Below are positions 54,464 through 62,243 of a stretch of 64,000 nucleotides of DNA, one piece after another. The stretch is from an uncultured Verrucomicrobiota bacterium. GTDB taxonomy: Bacteria > Verrucomicrobiota > Verrucomicrobiia > Opitutales > Seribacteraceae. The notes under the pieces are model-generated. The model worked only from the letters and a program-made list of their open reading frames with translations, searched no databases and was not told where the DNA came from. Where the stretch lies: contig CACFTI010000007.1 of the NCBI GenBank assembly GCA_902569115.1, positions 1 through 64,000 of the forward strand, read 5' to 3'. The translations under genes and the position numbers were made by a program. Every line of letters begins with the position of its first letter. The first letter of the stretch is position 1.

Positions 54464-54523
54464 TCAGTTTCCATGTCGTTAATTTTTTTGCCCCATGATC
54501 ACTCGGGTGTACAATAAGTTAAG

Positions 54524-55459
54524 ATGAATCTCTTCCACAAAGTTGCCACCCTGACCTTTTGGGCCACCCTTTGCCTGGTGGTTGCCGGCGGACTGGTGAG
54601 GGCAACGGGGGCCGGTCTGGGATGTCCCGACTGGCCGACCTGCTGGGGCTGCTGGTTGCCTCCCACTGAGCTTTCGGACATTCCCTCCCAACTGGATGAT
54701 TCCGGTAATGCCTACTATTTGGACAAGCTGGATCGTAAGCAATACCTCAGCAAGTTTGACTCCACAAAGATGTGGATCGAATATATGAACCGGGTGCTTG
54801 GAGTACTGATTGGGATTTTCATTATCGCCACATTTATCTCCTCGTTTCCTCTCCGGAAGTCACAACCACGGTTGTTTTATGGTTCGCTTGTAGCCTTGCT
54901 GATGGTGATTTTCCAGGGCTGGCTGGGATCGATCGTGGTGGAAAGTGAATTGATGCCGGGAATGATCACCCTTCATATGTTGCTGGCCATGATCCTCTTG
55001 TCTTTACTGATCAGTTTACAGGCGTGGTCATCTCCTCTTCCCAAAGGTAGTATTCTGCCCGGAACTCGGATTTTATATGGTTTAGTTATTCTACAGGTTA
55101 TCCTGGGTACACAGGTACGTGAGAAAGTGGATGAGTTTACCAAGGAGCCGGAAGGGATTGCACGGGAAAACTGGCTCGATCATGCCGGATGGGTGGATCA
55201 CATTCATCGCCCACTCTCGTTACTGGTTCTTGGTCTTAGTGTCTGGATTTTCTGGACTGCCCGGAAAATGTCGAAAAAGGATTTACTTCCAACTTGGATT
55301 CTCGGATGCGTATTGGGACAAATTTTATTGGGAGTTGTGTTAGCCTATGCCGGGTTACCCCCGTGGTCCCAGACCGCCCATCTGGTCTTGGGTGCGGGTA
55401 TGCTCTGCTTGGTTTATCGCGCAGGCTGGCACCCCGTCGATACCTTCCGGGATGGGTAA
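54524..55459 (+). CDS. ctaA: Heme A synthase, COX15/CtaA family
   Basis: A 311-residue inner-membrane protein with about eight helices. The N-terminal signature GGLVRATGAGLGCPDWPTCWG (22-42) includes the Cys pair typical of CtaA. Heme-ligand-type His residues are at 151 (LHMLLA), 228 (DHIHRP) and 286 (TAHLVLG). The first of the four ligand positions, in the EXXHR-like motif, reads EYMNR, with Asn89 in place of His. The enzyme converts heme O to heme A for cytochrome c oxidase. The last 8 bp overlap the start of the PfkB kinase gene. No other oxidase genes are in the window. Confidence 0.9.
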   Translation: MNLFHKVATLTFWATLCLVVAGGLVRATGAGLGCPDWPTCWGCWLPPTELSDIPSQLDDSGNAYYLDKLDRKQYLSKFDSTKMWIEYMNRVLGVLIGIFIIATFISSFPLRKSQPRLFYGSLVALLMVIFQGWLGSIVVESELMPGMITLHMLLAMILLSLLISLQAWSSPLPKGSILPGTRILYGLVILQVILGTQVREKVDEFTKEPEGIARENWLDHAGWVDHIHRPLSLLVLGLSVWIFWTARKMSKKDLLPTWILGCVLGQILLGVVLAYAGLPPWSQTAHLVLGAGMLCLVYRAGWHPVDTFRDG

Positions 55460-56315
55460 GGGAATCGTTGCGATGGGGGATGGACTTTGGGATTTATTTC
55501 CCGACGGGCCACGGTTTGGCGGAGCCACCGCCAACTATGCCTGTCATGCTTCCATCCTTGGTGCTGATGTGCACATGGTCAGCGGGGTGGGCAAAGATGA
55601 GCGTGGGGAGGCCCTTTTACAGGTTTATCAAAAACATGGAGTGAGTACCGATCTGGTTCAGGTATTCAAGGATTATCCAACCGGGGTTGTGGATGTGGAA
55701 CTTACCGAATCCGGACTGCCCACCTTTACGATTGGAGAAAATGCCGCCTGGGATCACTGGGCATGGAATCAAGAAATCGAGGTAGCTGTAAGAAAAGCAG
55801 ACGCCCTGTATTTTGGTACTCTTGGTCAACGCGGAGATTCTGCCCGTGCCGGGATTCGCCGGGCCTTGGAGATCGCAAGTGTGACTAAAATTCCCCGTAT
55901 TCTTGATATCAATCTCCGGGCACCCTTTTATAATGACTCCCTGATCCGGGATTCGATTGCCCTTTGTTCAGTTCTTAAACTCAGCGATGAGGAACTCGAA
56001 CGGGTTACCCAAGCCTGCGAATTGGATTCATCTCTCGAGGATACTGCTGCACTTGAGGAACTGAGGTCTAAATTTGAACTGGATCTTGTAGTGATGACCC
56101 GGGGCTCGGAAGGTGCCGTGCTCATTTATGCAGAGGGATTGGTGGAACAACCGGGCGAGCCGGCCACCGTAGTCGACACCGTGGGGGCAGGGGATTCCTT
56201 TACCGCCTCCATGACACTAGGTTTACTTGAAGGAAAAGATTACCCTCAAATCATAAAAGATGCCTGCAGGGTAGCCGCTGGGGTCTGTTCGCATGCCGGT
56301 GCAGTGCCTCATTAA
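55452..56315 (+). CDS. PfkB family carbohydrate kinase
   Basis: A 287-residue kinase. The start ATG at 55452 overlaps the heme A synthase stop (ATGGGTAA). Family signatures: MGDGLWDLFPDG with FGGATANYACHASILGADVHMVSGVGKDERG (PfkB signature 1), and DTVGAGDSFTASMTLG (signature 2; DTxGAGD with the catalytic Asp) near residues 238-253. This is the fructokinase-like branch; the exact sugar cannot be read from sequence. The frame is open further upstream inside the synthase gene, but the residues before this ATG do not belong to the kinase fold. Cytoplasmic. Confidence 0.88.
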   Translation: MGKGIVAMGDGLWDLFPDGPRFGGATANYACHASILGADVHMVSGVGKDERGEALLQVYQKHGVSTDLVQVFKDYPTGVVDVELTESGLPTFTIGENAAWDHWAWNQEIEVAVRKADALYFGTLGQRGDSARAGIRRALEIASVTKIPRILDINLRAPFYNDSLIRDSIALCSVLKLSDEELERVTQACELDSSLEDTAALEELRSKFELDLVVMTRGSEGAVLIYAEGLVEQPGEPATVVDTVGAGDSFTASMTLGLLEGKDYPQIIKDACRVAAGVCSHAGAVPH

Positions 56316-56374
56316 ATTGATTGATTTTTTGCCGGTTGATCAAAAACCTTCCTTAATCCAAAAGCTTTATATCT

Positions 56375-57283
56375 ATGAAAACAAACCGAAGAACTATTCT
56401 TAAGTCCGCAGCAACCACTGCTGTTGCCGGCACTTTGCTGACAGCTCCAAAAGCTGCCCATGCCCAGGCTCCTATGCGGGCCGCAAACCCTAAGTTTCGG
56501 ATTAAAAACGGACGGATCAAACAATCCATCATGGGCTGGACCTTCAATCCTATGCCCACACCCGAACTGGCCAAACTGTGTAAGGAAATCGGACTGGTGG
56601 CAATGGAAGGGATTTCACCCAAGCATTATCCAATGATCAAGGATCTCGGTCTGGACATTTCATTGGTTGGCAGTCATGGGTTTAAGAAGGGACCGGTGGA
56701 TCCGGCCAACCATGATGAGTGTGTTGAGAAATTAACGGAGGCCATCGAACTTTGTGCGAGTGCGGGGTACAAAAGAGCCATTACTTTCACGGGAATGAAA
56801 GCGGAGGGGATCGATGACGAAGAGGCGGAGCAGAATTGCATAACCTGCTGGAAAAAGGTGCTTCCACTTGCTGAGAAGAAAGGAATTACCCTGTGCCTGG
56901 AGCATTTAAATTCCCGGGATGACAGTCATCCGATGAAGGGACATCCCGGGTATTTTGGGGATGATGTCGACCATTGTGTGAAAATGATCGAGAAGGTTGG
57001 TTCAAGTTCCTTAAAATTACTTTTCGATGTCTATCATGTCCAGGTGATGAATGGAGATGTGATCCGCCGCATCAACCAGTACAAGGATGTGATCGGGCAT
57101 TATCATACGGCCGGTAATCCCGGACGGGCGGAACTGGATGATAAACAGGAAATCAATTATCCCGGAGTGATGAACGCCATCGTGGATACCGGATACGAGG
57201 GATATGTTGCCCAGGAATTCATCCCGACATGGGAAGATAAGGCTCTTGCCCTACGGCATGCCGCAGAAGTGTGCGATGTCTAA
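56375..57283 (+). CDS. Hydroxypyruvate isomerase-like TIM-barrel protein with Tat signal
   Basis: A 302-residue protein. The N-terminus NRRTILKSAATTAVAGTLL ending in AHAQA is a twin-arginine signal peptide. The mature part matches the hydroxypyruvate isomerase/xylose-isomerase-like family: SIMGWTF start, ITLCLEHLNSRDD (Glu ligand), LLFDVYHVQVM (Asp, His), IGHYHTAGNPGR and GYVAQEF (second Glu). Cytoplasmic Hyi enzymes convert hydroxypyruvate to tartronate semialdehyde; exported PVC homologues have no proven substrate. It starts 59 bp after the kinase stop and is probably co-transcribed with it. Confidence 0.88.
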   Translation: MKTNRRTILKSAATTAVAGTLLTAPKAAHAQAPMRAANPKFRIKNGRIKQSIMGWTFNPMPTPELAKLCKEIGLVAMEGISPKHYPMIKDLGLDISLVGSHGFKKGPVDPANHDECVEKLTEAIELCASAGYKRAITFTGMKAEGIDDEEAEQNCITCWKKVLPLAEKKGITLCLEHLNSRDDSHPMKGHPGYFGDDVDHCVKMIEKVGSSSLKLLFDVYHVQVMNGDVIRRINQYKDVIGHYHTAGNPGRAELDDKQEINYPGVMNAIVDTGYEGYVAQEFIPTWEDKALALRHAAEVCDV

Positions 57284-57309
57284 CCTGTCCAGGCTAAAGC
57301 CTGTTTGCT

Positions 57310-58791
57310 TTACCAGTCGTCGGTGCGGAATGGACCGGCAGGTAGACCGTCGATGTTGTAAAGATTGGCGTCCGCTGGGTTCATGGTGAAGGCGTAGCGG
57401 GCAGCGACGGGTGTTTTCACATTTTTAGAACTTAGGACCACCTTATCACCCACAATCTTAGCATCCGCCCAGTGCCATTTTTTATCAGCACCGGCGATGG
57501 AAAAGTGTTTCAGGTTTCCCTTATCCTGCTGCGTGGGATCAAGACCGACTTTTTTACCGACCATCAGTCCCTGCCCAACATTATTGAAGGTGACATGAAT
57601 CTTATTTCCTTTGATTTCATGGCCTGAATAGAGCGGACCGGAAGCAACCATATGCTTTTTACCATAGGTCTGATTGAGTGCCCATTGAGCGAGGCGTCCA
57701 CCCACATCCTGTTTATTCTTTGGATGGATATCATTGGGATTGTGAGCATCAGCCAAATCAATAATCACTGCCATACCGGTATGTTTCAGATCGAGGGCTT
57801 GGGTTTGTGCTTCTCTTAATCTTGCCCATCCGTCCCCACCTTCGGGTCTGGATTCTTCCTTACTGGCATCCTTAATATCCATCACATTGGGTTTTCTGAA
57901 GTTGCACAACTGCACCCAGTAGAACCCAAGGTCAGGGTTTTGAAAGGCTTTTCTCCACCCTTTGACGAGAGCGTGTTTCTTCTGATAATAAGTGACTCCC
58001 TCATTACCATTGGATTCTCCCTGATACCAGATGGCTCCGCGCATGGCGTAGGGGGTAAGCGGGTGAACCATAGAATTGTAAATGGCAGAGGGAGTACCTC
58101 CTCCAACTTTTGTGTCCTTGGTATAGGCAGCCACATTTTTGGCCTGTTCGGAAAGTTCAGGAACGGATTTAAAACCGTCGAGGGTGGTCCAGGGTTCGAT
58201 TTTGGTGCCTCCCCAGTTGGATCCAATTAAACCAACCGGTACACCGAGGGAAAGATGAATGCGGCGACCAAAGTAATAACCCGTGGCACTAAATTTGGCA
58301 ACGGAGTCCGATGAGCAAACCTGCCAGGAACCCTTGCCTTCCCGTTGTGGTAAAGGGTGCACAGTATGACCCGGGACATCAAAAAGTCTTATTTTCGAGT
58401 AGTTAGCCTTGGCGATTTCTTCCTGTGGGTTGGCACATTGGCGAACATGCCATTCCATGTTTGATTGACCTGAACAGATCCAGACCTCCCCGACCAACAC
58501 ATTCTCGAGTTTAATCTCGTTGTTTCCTTTTATCGTAAGCACGGAAGGCGAAGCGTTGGCTTTCAGTTTGTTGAGTTTGACCATCCATTCTCCATGTTTG
58601 CCGACTGTGGTCTCTTTCTTTTGTCCGGCAAAGGTGACGGTTACTTTTTCACCCGCATCCCCCCATCCCCAGATGGGTACCTGCATATCCCTTTGCAGAA
58701 CCATGTGGGAATTGATAACTGCAGGAAGGCGTACGGCGTATGCACTGATGGAACAAGCAAGTGCGAGAAGAAAAATAGACAATCTTTGCAT
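57310..58791 (-). CDS. Sialate O-acetylesterase
   Basis: An exported SGNH-type esterase of about 493 residues (SASA, PF03629). Signal peptide MQRLSIFLLALACSISAYA, a beta-sandwich, then GQSNM with catalytic Ser110, WYQGESN and a NPNDIHPKN motif for the Asp/His pair; a final beta domain closes the protein. It is paralogous to the N-terminal 500 residues of the fusion protein at 10424 and lacks the beta-helix. The frame is open to 58866, but the ATG at 58791 starts a clean signal peptide. It removes O-acetyl groups from sialic acid or acetylated polysaccharides. Convergent with the hydroxypyruvate-isomerase-like gene (26 bp). Confidence 0.9.
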   Translation of the reverse strand: MQRLSIFLLALACSISAYAVRLPAVINSHMVLQRDMQVPIWGWGDAGEKVTVTFAGQKKETTVGKHGEWMVKLNKLKANASPSVLTIKGNNEIKLENVLVGEVWICSGQSNMEWHVRQCANPQEEIAKANYSKIRLFDVPGHTVHPLPQREGKGSWQVCSSDSVAKFSATGYYFGRRIHLSLGVPVGLIGSNWGGTKIEPWTTLDGFKSVPELSEQAKNVAAYTKDTKVGGGTPSAIYNSMVHPLTPYAMRGAIWYQGESNGNEGVTYYQKKHALVKGWRKAFQNPDLGFYWVQLCNFRKPNVMDIKDASKEESRPEGGDGWARLREAQTQALDLKHTGMAVIIDLADAHNPNDIHPKNKQDVGGRLAQWALNQTYGKKHMVASGPLYSGHEIKGNKIHVTFNNVGQGLMVGKKVGLDPTQQDKGNLKHFSIAGADKKWHWADAKIVGDKVVLSSKNVKTPVAARYAFTMNPADANLYNIDGLPAGPFRTDDW

Positions 58792-58898
58792 ATTAATAAA
58801 GGTGGGTTTGAGTTTATAAAAGGGTATCACCACCAAATGAACTGAGAAACCCCTGATCAATCTCAAAATAGAATCCTGAGAGAATAAAATTTAGGAAC

Positions 58899-60422
58899 TT
58901 AGCTCTTTTTTCCCTTTGAGTCTTTGCTTGCCACTTTTATTTGCAGGGGCTCGGGGGGAGTGTTCTTAAGCAGGCGATTCAAAGTATAAACGATATAGTT
59001 ATTGCTTAGCTTGTCTCCACTTGAGGAGGTAAGGTTTTGGACCGTAACCTCGTGAATGTGCCAGGCTTTGAGTTCTGCGAGTTCAACCTCTATCGTTTTA
59101 GCATCTTTGGATATATGAATTGCGGATATTTCCACTTTGGTTTCATCGGATCGCGGGGAACCGTAAGCTTCCCGGTATTCATAAAAGTATCGGGAAAAGG
59201 GCCAGGTTTCCTTTTTCGCCCCAATCTCACGATTGACCGGTTTGGTAAAAGTAAACTTAAATCCCTTTTCCTGTAATTCCATATTTTGGATTTCAAAGGG
59301 AGTTTTGCCATTCCAGGAAATTTGTTGGATGCCTTCTCCTCCGGCCCAGGTATGCTTAGTCTGACCCACAAAAAGACTGCCGTCCGGCGCCCAGTCCATC
59401 CGGTTACATCCGCGACCCAGGGGAGATCCATCGAAGAAAGGAACGCATGCTCCCTGTAATTCTCCTCCAACTTTTTCAAGCATGACCCGCATGATCCGGG
59501 GGCGGTTCATTTCTCCAACGAGAAGTTGACCGGTGAATGGGCCCATTTTCGCCCGGGGAGTGATCGCGAGCACTTTGGTGGGCGAATTAGCCATGGTTCC
59601 GTGAGGGAAGACCACGCAGGCTCGGGACCGCATTTTGGCAAGTTTCTCGACCGGTGTGTCCACGGGTGTGCCCTCAAAACCCTCCTTCCAGGCAAGGCTG
59701 GCCGCGTGTCCATAGAAATGATCCTTCTGTACATGGAAAAGCTTGCTTGAGCCTACCCAGTCGCCCTGGTTGTCGGTGACAAATAAATTTCCATTTAGGT
59801 CGAACCCAAGTCCATTGGGTGTGCGGTGACCGTAGCTCCAGGGGATGGTTTTTCCCTCGGTGGTGAGCTTCATGATACATCCGCGGTAGGGGGCCGATGA
59901 ATGCATCCGGCCGGGGCGTCCTCGCTCGTTGAAAGTTCCCCGTGTGATGGTGCGCACGCCGTCTCCTCTGGATCCTGTTCCCAAAGCGAAGAAGTAATTT
60001 CCCTGCTTGTCTCGAACGGGGGTGAAGTTGAATTCATGATAATTTCCCGACATTCCAAAATGATCAGTAATCACGGCAAAATCGTCTGCCTTGCCATCGC
60101 CGTCTGTATCCCGAACCCGGGTGAGTTCGGGACGTTGGGTCACGATAAGTTCAGAGTTGGAGAGGGCGATCACACCGAGGGGGTTATGCAGACCCTCCGC
60201 AAATAATTCCCATGATTCAGTTTTCAAATCCCGAAAAAAGATTTCTCCGCTGGGCAGGCAAACGACTAATTTTCCATTCGGGAGAAAGGTTAGACCATCG
60301 ATTTGAAAATTTTTATACTTGGTGGGCGGGGCAGGAATATTGGTTACCGAGTACTGGGGGGCCGTGGCTCCTGGCATTGAGGTTGTCCAGAAGATGAAAA
60401 TAAAGGTAAAAAAAGATTTCAT
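58899..60422 (-). CDS. Glucose/sorbosone dehydrogenase-like beta-propeller protein
   Basis: A 507-residue exported protein (signal about 1-19). It is a beta-propeller of the PVC dehydrogenase type: FQIDGLTFLPNGKLVVCLPSGEIF, DTDGDGKADD calcium loop, YGHRTPNGLGFDLNGNLFVTDNQGDWVGSSKLFHV, and MDWAPDGSLFVGQT. Unlike the proteins at 32392 and 41857 it has no heme motif; the cytochrome is encoded by the gene directly upstream, whose stop overlaps this ATG by one base. It probably oxidises a sugar in the periplasm with the partner as electron acceptor. Confidence 0.85.
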   Translation of the reverse strand: MKSFFTFIFIFWTTSMPGATAPQYSVTNIPAPPTKYKNFQIDGLTFLPNGKLVVCLPSGEIFFRDLKTESWELFAEGLHNPLGVIALSNSELIVTQRPELTRVRDTDGDGKADDFAVITDHFGMSGNYHEFNFTPVRDKQGNYFFALGTGSRGDGVRTITRGTFNERGRPGRMHSSAPYRGCIMKLTTEGKTIPWSYGHRTPNGLGFDLNGNLFVTDNQGDWVGSSKLFHVQKDHFYGHAASLAWKEGFEGTPVDTPVEKLAKMRSRACVVFPHGTMANSPTKVLAITPRAKMGPFTGQLLVGEMNRPRIMRVMLEKVGGELQGACVPFFDGSPLGRGCNRMDWAPDGSLFVGQTKHTWAGGEGIQQISWNGKTPFEIQNMELQEKGFKFTFTKPVNREIGAKKETWPFSRYFYEYREAYGSPRSDETKVEISAIHISKDAKTIEVELAELKAWHIHEVTVQNLTSSSGDKLSNNYIVYTLNRLLKNTPPEPLQIKVASKDSKGKKS

Positions 60423-61573
60423 TAGTTGGTCTCCTCAACGGGTGTAATTAAGACGGAAAAATGGCTGGAATCTTTGGCGGAAAGTAGGAGTTTCCCATCC
60501 GGTTTACTTTTTCCCTGATCGCAATTTATCGAAGCAAATGCAGATGGAGTGAGTTGCAAAACGGCTTCAGTGGGAGGGGAAATGGTGAAAGTTCGCACGA
60601 TTCCAGTTTTCTTATCATTCATACCAATGAGTTCAGTGATCGTATGTTCACCCAGTGAATACCTAAACTTTGGGTAGCCTTCGACGAGTTGGTATCCCAG
60701 GAATGAAGGTGTTTCTTTCAATCCTTTCAGGCGAATCGGAAAGTCGTCCGCCTGAGATGTGTCGTAAATGGGCTTTTGCATATTGGTTTTGGAGAGTTCA
60801 TCAAACGATTCATCCTCGAGCAGGGTGGTTCGGGCACGATAGTACGGGGTGCCATTGAATTCCGCTACCGGTTTTCCATTGCTGGACCAATGGGCCTGAT
60901 TGGATTTTATAAATCCCCCCTTCGTCCATACATAGCGTAAACGGCACTCGCCCGCATCCCAGCAAAAGTAATGATTTCCCGGTAAGGCCACCGCAAAAGC
61001 AGCCGGTGACGCTCCGGGCATGAAAGTACGGTAAATGACCGGCCTGGTTATCTCCGTGAGAGTATCATCGAAGGTGGGAGTAAAGGTACCGTTCTTCTTG
61101 CTGTATTTTTTATCGAATGGAAATTTTTTCAGCAGGGTTTGCGGAGTGAACACATCCTGAGATAATTCCCTGCGTGCTTTGGCGACTTCTTCTTTACTGA
61201 CCAAATCCTCCTGATTACCCCAGGCATTGTTTACATAGCTGAGAATGTAAGCAAGTTTCTCGTCGTCGAATAACAGTTGGGGTGGCATCGCGGCGTAATA
61301 TTTCTTGCCGTTTACTTGGATGGGGCCGGCCAATCCGCGAAGAGAAATAGCAATGGATCTGTCTGAGCCTTCCTTGAGCCAGTCACTTCCGGCAAGGGGC
61401 GGAATATTTCCTTTTTGTCCTTTGCCGTCGGCCATATGGCAGGCAACACAGGAGCCGGCTCCATTGTAGAGTTCTTTGCCTTTCCTGAGGATTTCGTCCC
61501 GAGATTCTGCGGACAGGCTGGAGCAAACTCCGGATAATAAAAGAAAGAGAAAAAAAGAAAGATGAGGATTCAT
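60422..61573 (-). CDS. Cytochrome c with C-terminal unknown domain
   Basis: An exported protein of about 383 residues (signal about 1-22). A class I-like cytochrome c domain has CVACH (42-46) and an IQVNGKKYYAAMPP segment with the likely Met ligand near residue 95; it closely resembles the C-terminal cytochrome of the dehydrogenase at 41857 (both contain VNGK and NAWGNQ). The remaining 240 residues form a beta-rich domain (YFCWDAGECRLRYVWTKGGF near 205) that I do not recognise. TTG at 61585 is the alternative start. It is translationally coupled to the dehydrogenase downstream (TAATG overlap). Confidence 0.87.
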   Translation of the reverse strand: MNPHLSFFLFLLLSGVCSSLSAESRDEILRKGKELYNGAGSCVACHMADGKGQKGNIPPLAGSDWLKEGSDRSIAISLRGLAGPIQVNGKKYYAAMPPQLLFDDEKLAYILSYVNNAWGNQEDLVSKEEVAKARRELSQDVFTPQTLLKKFPFDKKYSKKNGTFTPTFDDTLTEITRPVIYRTFMPGASPAAFAVALPGNHYFCWDAGECRLRYVWTKGGFIKSNQAHWSSNGKPVAEFNGTPYYRARTTLLEDESFDELSKTNMQKPIYDTSQADDFPIRLKGLKETPSFLGYQLVEGYPKFRYSLGEHTITELIGMNDKKTGIVRTFTISPPTEAVLQLTPSAFASINCDQGKSKPDGKLLLSAKDSSHFSVLITPVEETN

Positions 61574-61659
61574 GGAAAGGTTCAAGGTTACTATCGCTTG
61601 CTATACATGTGTAAACCTTCATTCAAAACAAAAGTCCGGTAAAATGCAAAAAATTGAAT

Positions 61660-62163
61660 TTAGTCGGGTAGGGAATCCTTCTTCTGGTCGCGATCCAGGT
61701 TTTCCTGAATCCAATGGGCCAGGGTGCCGCTTCCCATGCCATAACCACCGGGGAGCGGTCGTAAATCGCGGGTTTGTCTTTTGGGAGGATCGCCCCAGTG
61801 CTTGGGGAACGGTTTTCTTTTACCGGGTTTGGCATGGGGTCGTTTTTGTTTGGCAGGTTTCTTAAGAGCTTTTTTCCCGTACAACATTTTGTAGACCTCC
61901 TCGGCTGTGCGTCTTTGTCCGGTGCTTTCATTGAACCAGGGACTCCCCCCGAGAAACATGATGCCTTCCGGGAGCTTTTTACCTTTTGCCACCCACTCAT
62001 CGAAGGTGGGGATGTTTTCTTTTTCAGAAGCTTTTTGACTTTGATTGGAATCGTCTCTCTTTGTGTGAGATTCGACTGGTGCATTTCCTGGTCCCGGATT
62101 GTCCGCCAATAGGATCAGAGCTCCGAGTACAAGGATGGATAAAAAAATCGAGTTCAAGGTCAT
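61660..62163 (-). CDS. Basic secreted or membrane-anchored protein of unknown function
   Basis: A 167-residue protein with an N-terminal hydrophobic anchor or signal (about 1-20). The middle is strongly basic and Pro-rich (KKALKKPAKQKRPHAKPGKRKP). The C-terminus has an ordered-looking motif, HWGDPPKRQTRDLRPLPGG followed by YGMGSGTLAHWIQENL, and the first half holds FDEWVAKGKKLPEGIMFLGGSPWF and RTAEEVYKMLYG. I have the impression that the C-terminal motif is conserved among marine Verrucomicrobia, but cannot check. A frame of similar length overlaps it; this one has the signal peptide and motif-like ends. Divergent from the sulfatase gene (80 bp). Confidence 0.65.
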   Translation of the reverse strand: MTLNSIFLSILVLGALILLADNPGPGNAPVESHTKRDDSNQSQKASEKENIPTFDEWVAKGKKLPEGIMFLGGSPWFNESTGQRRTAEEVYKMLYGKKALKKPAKQKRPHAKPGKRKPFPKHWGDPPKRQTRDLRPLPGGYGMGSGTLAHWIQENLDRDQKKDSLPD

Positions 62164-62243
62164 CAGGATAGCATTCTTAAACCAAGACGAATTTTCAACT
62201 TCTAAAGCTTGTCGATTCTTGGCCCGCTCTTTAAGCCTTAGGC

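Noticed and set aside
54479..54742. An 87-codon minus-strand frame over the heme A synthase start
   Set aside because: Antisense to the conserved CtaA N-terminal signature; low-complexity reading.
61623..62084. A 153-codon minus-strand frame overlapping the basic secreted protein gene
   Set aside because: Same strand in a shifted frame; lacks the signal peptide and the ordered C-terminal motif of the chosen frame.
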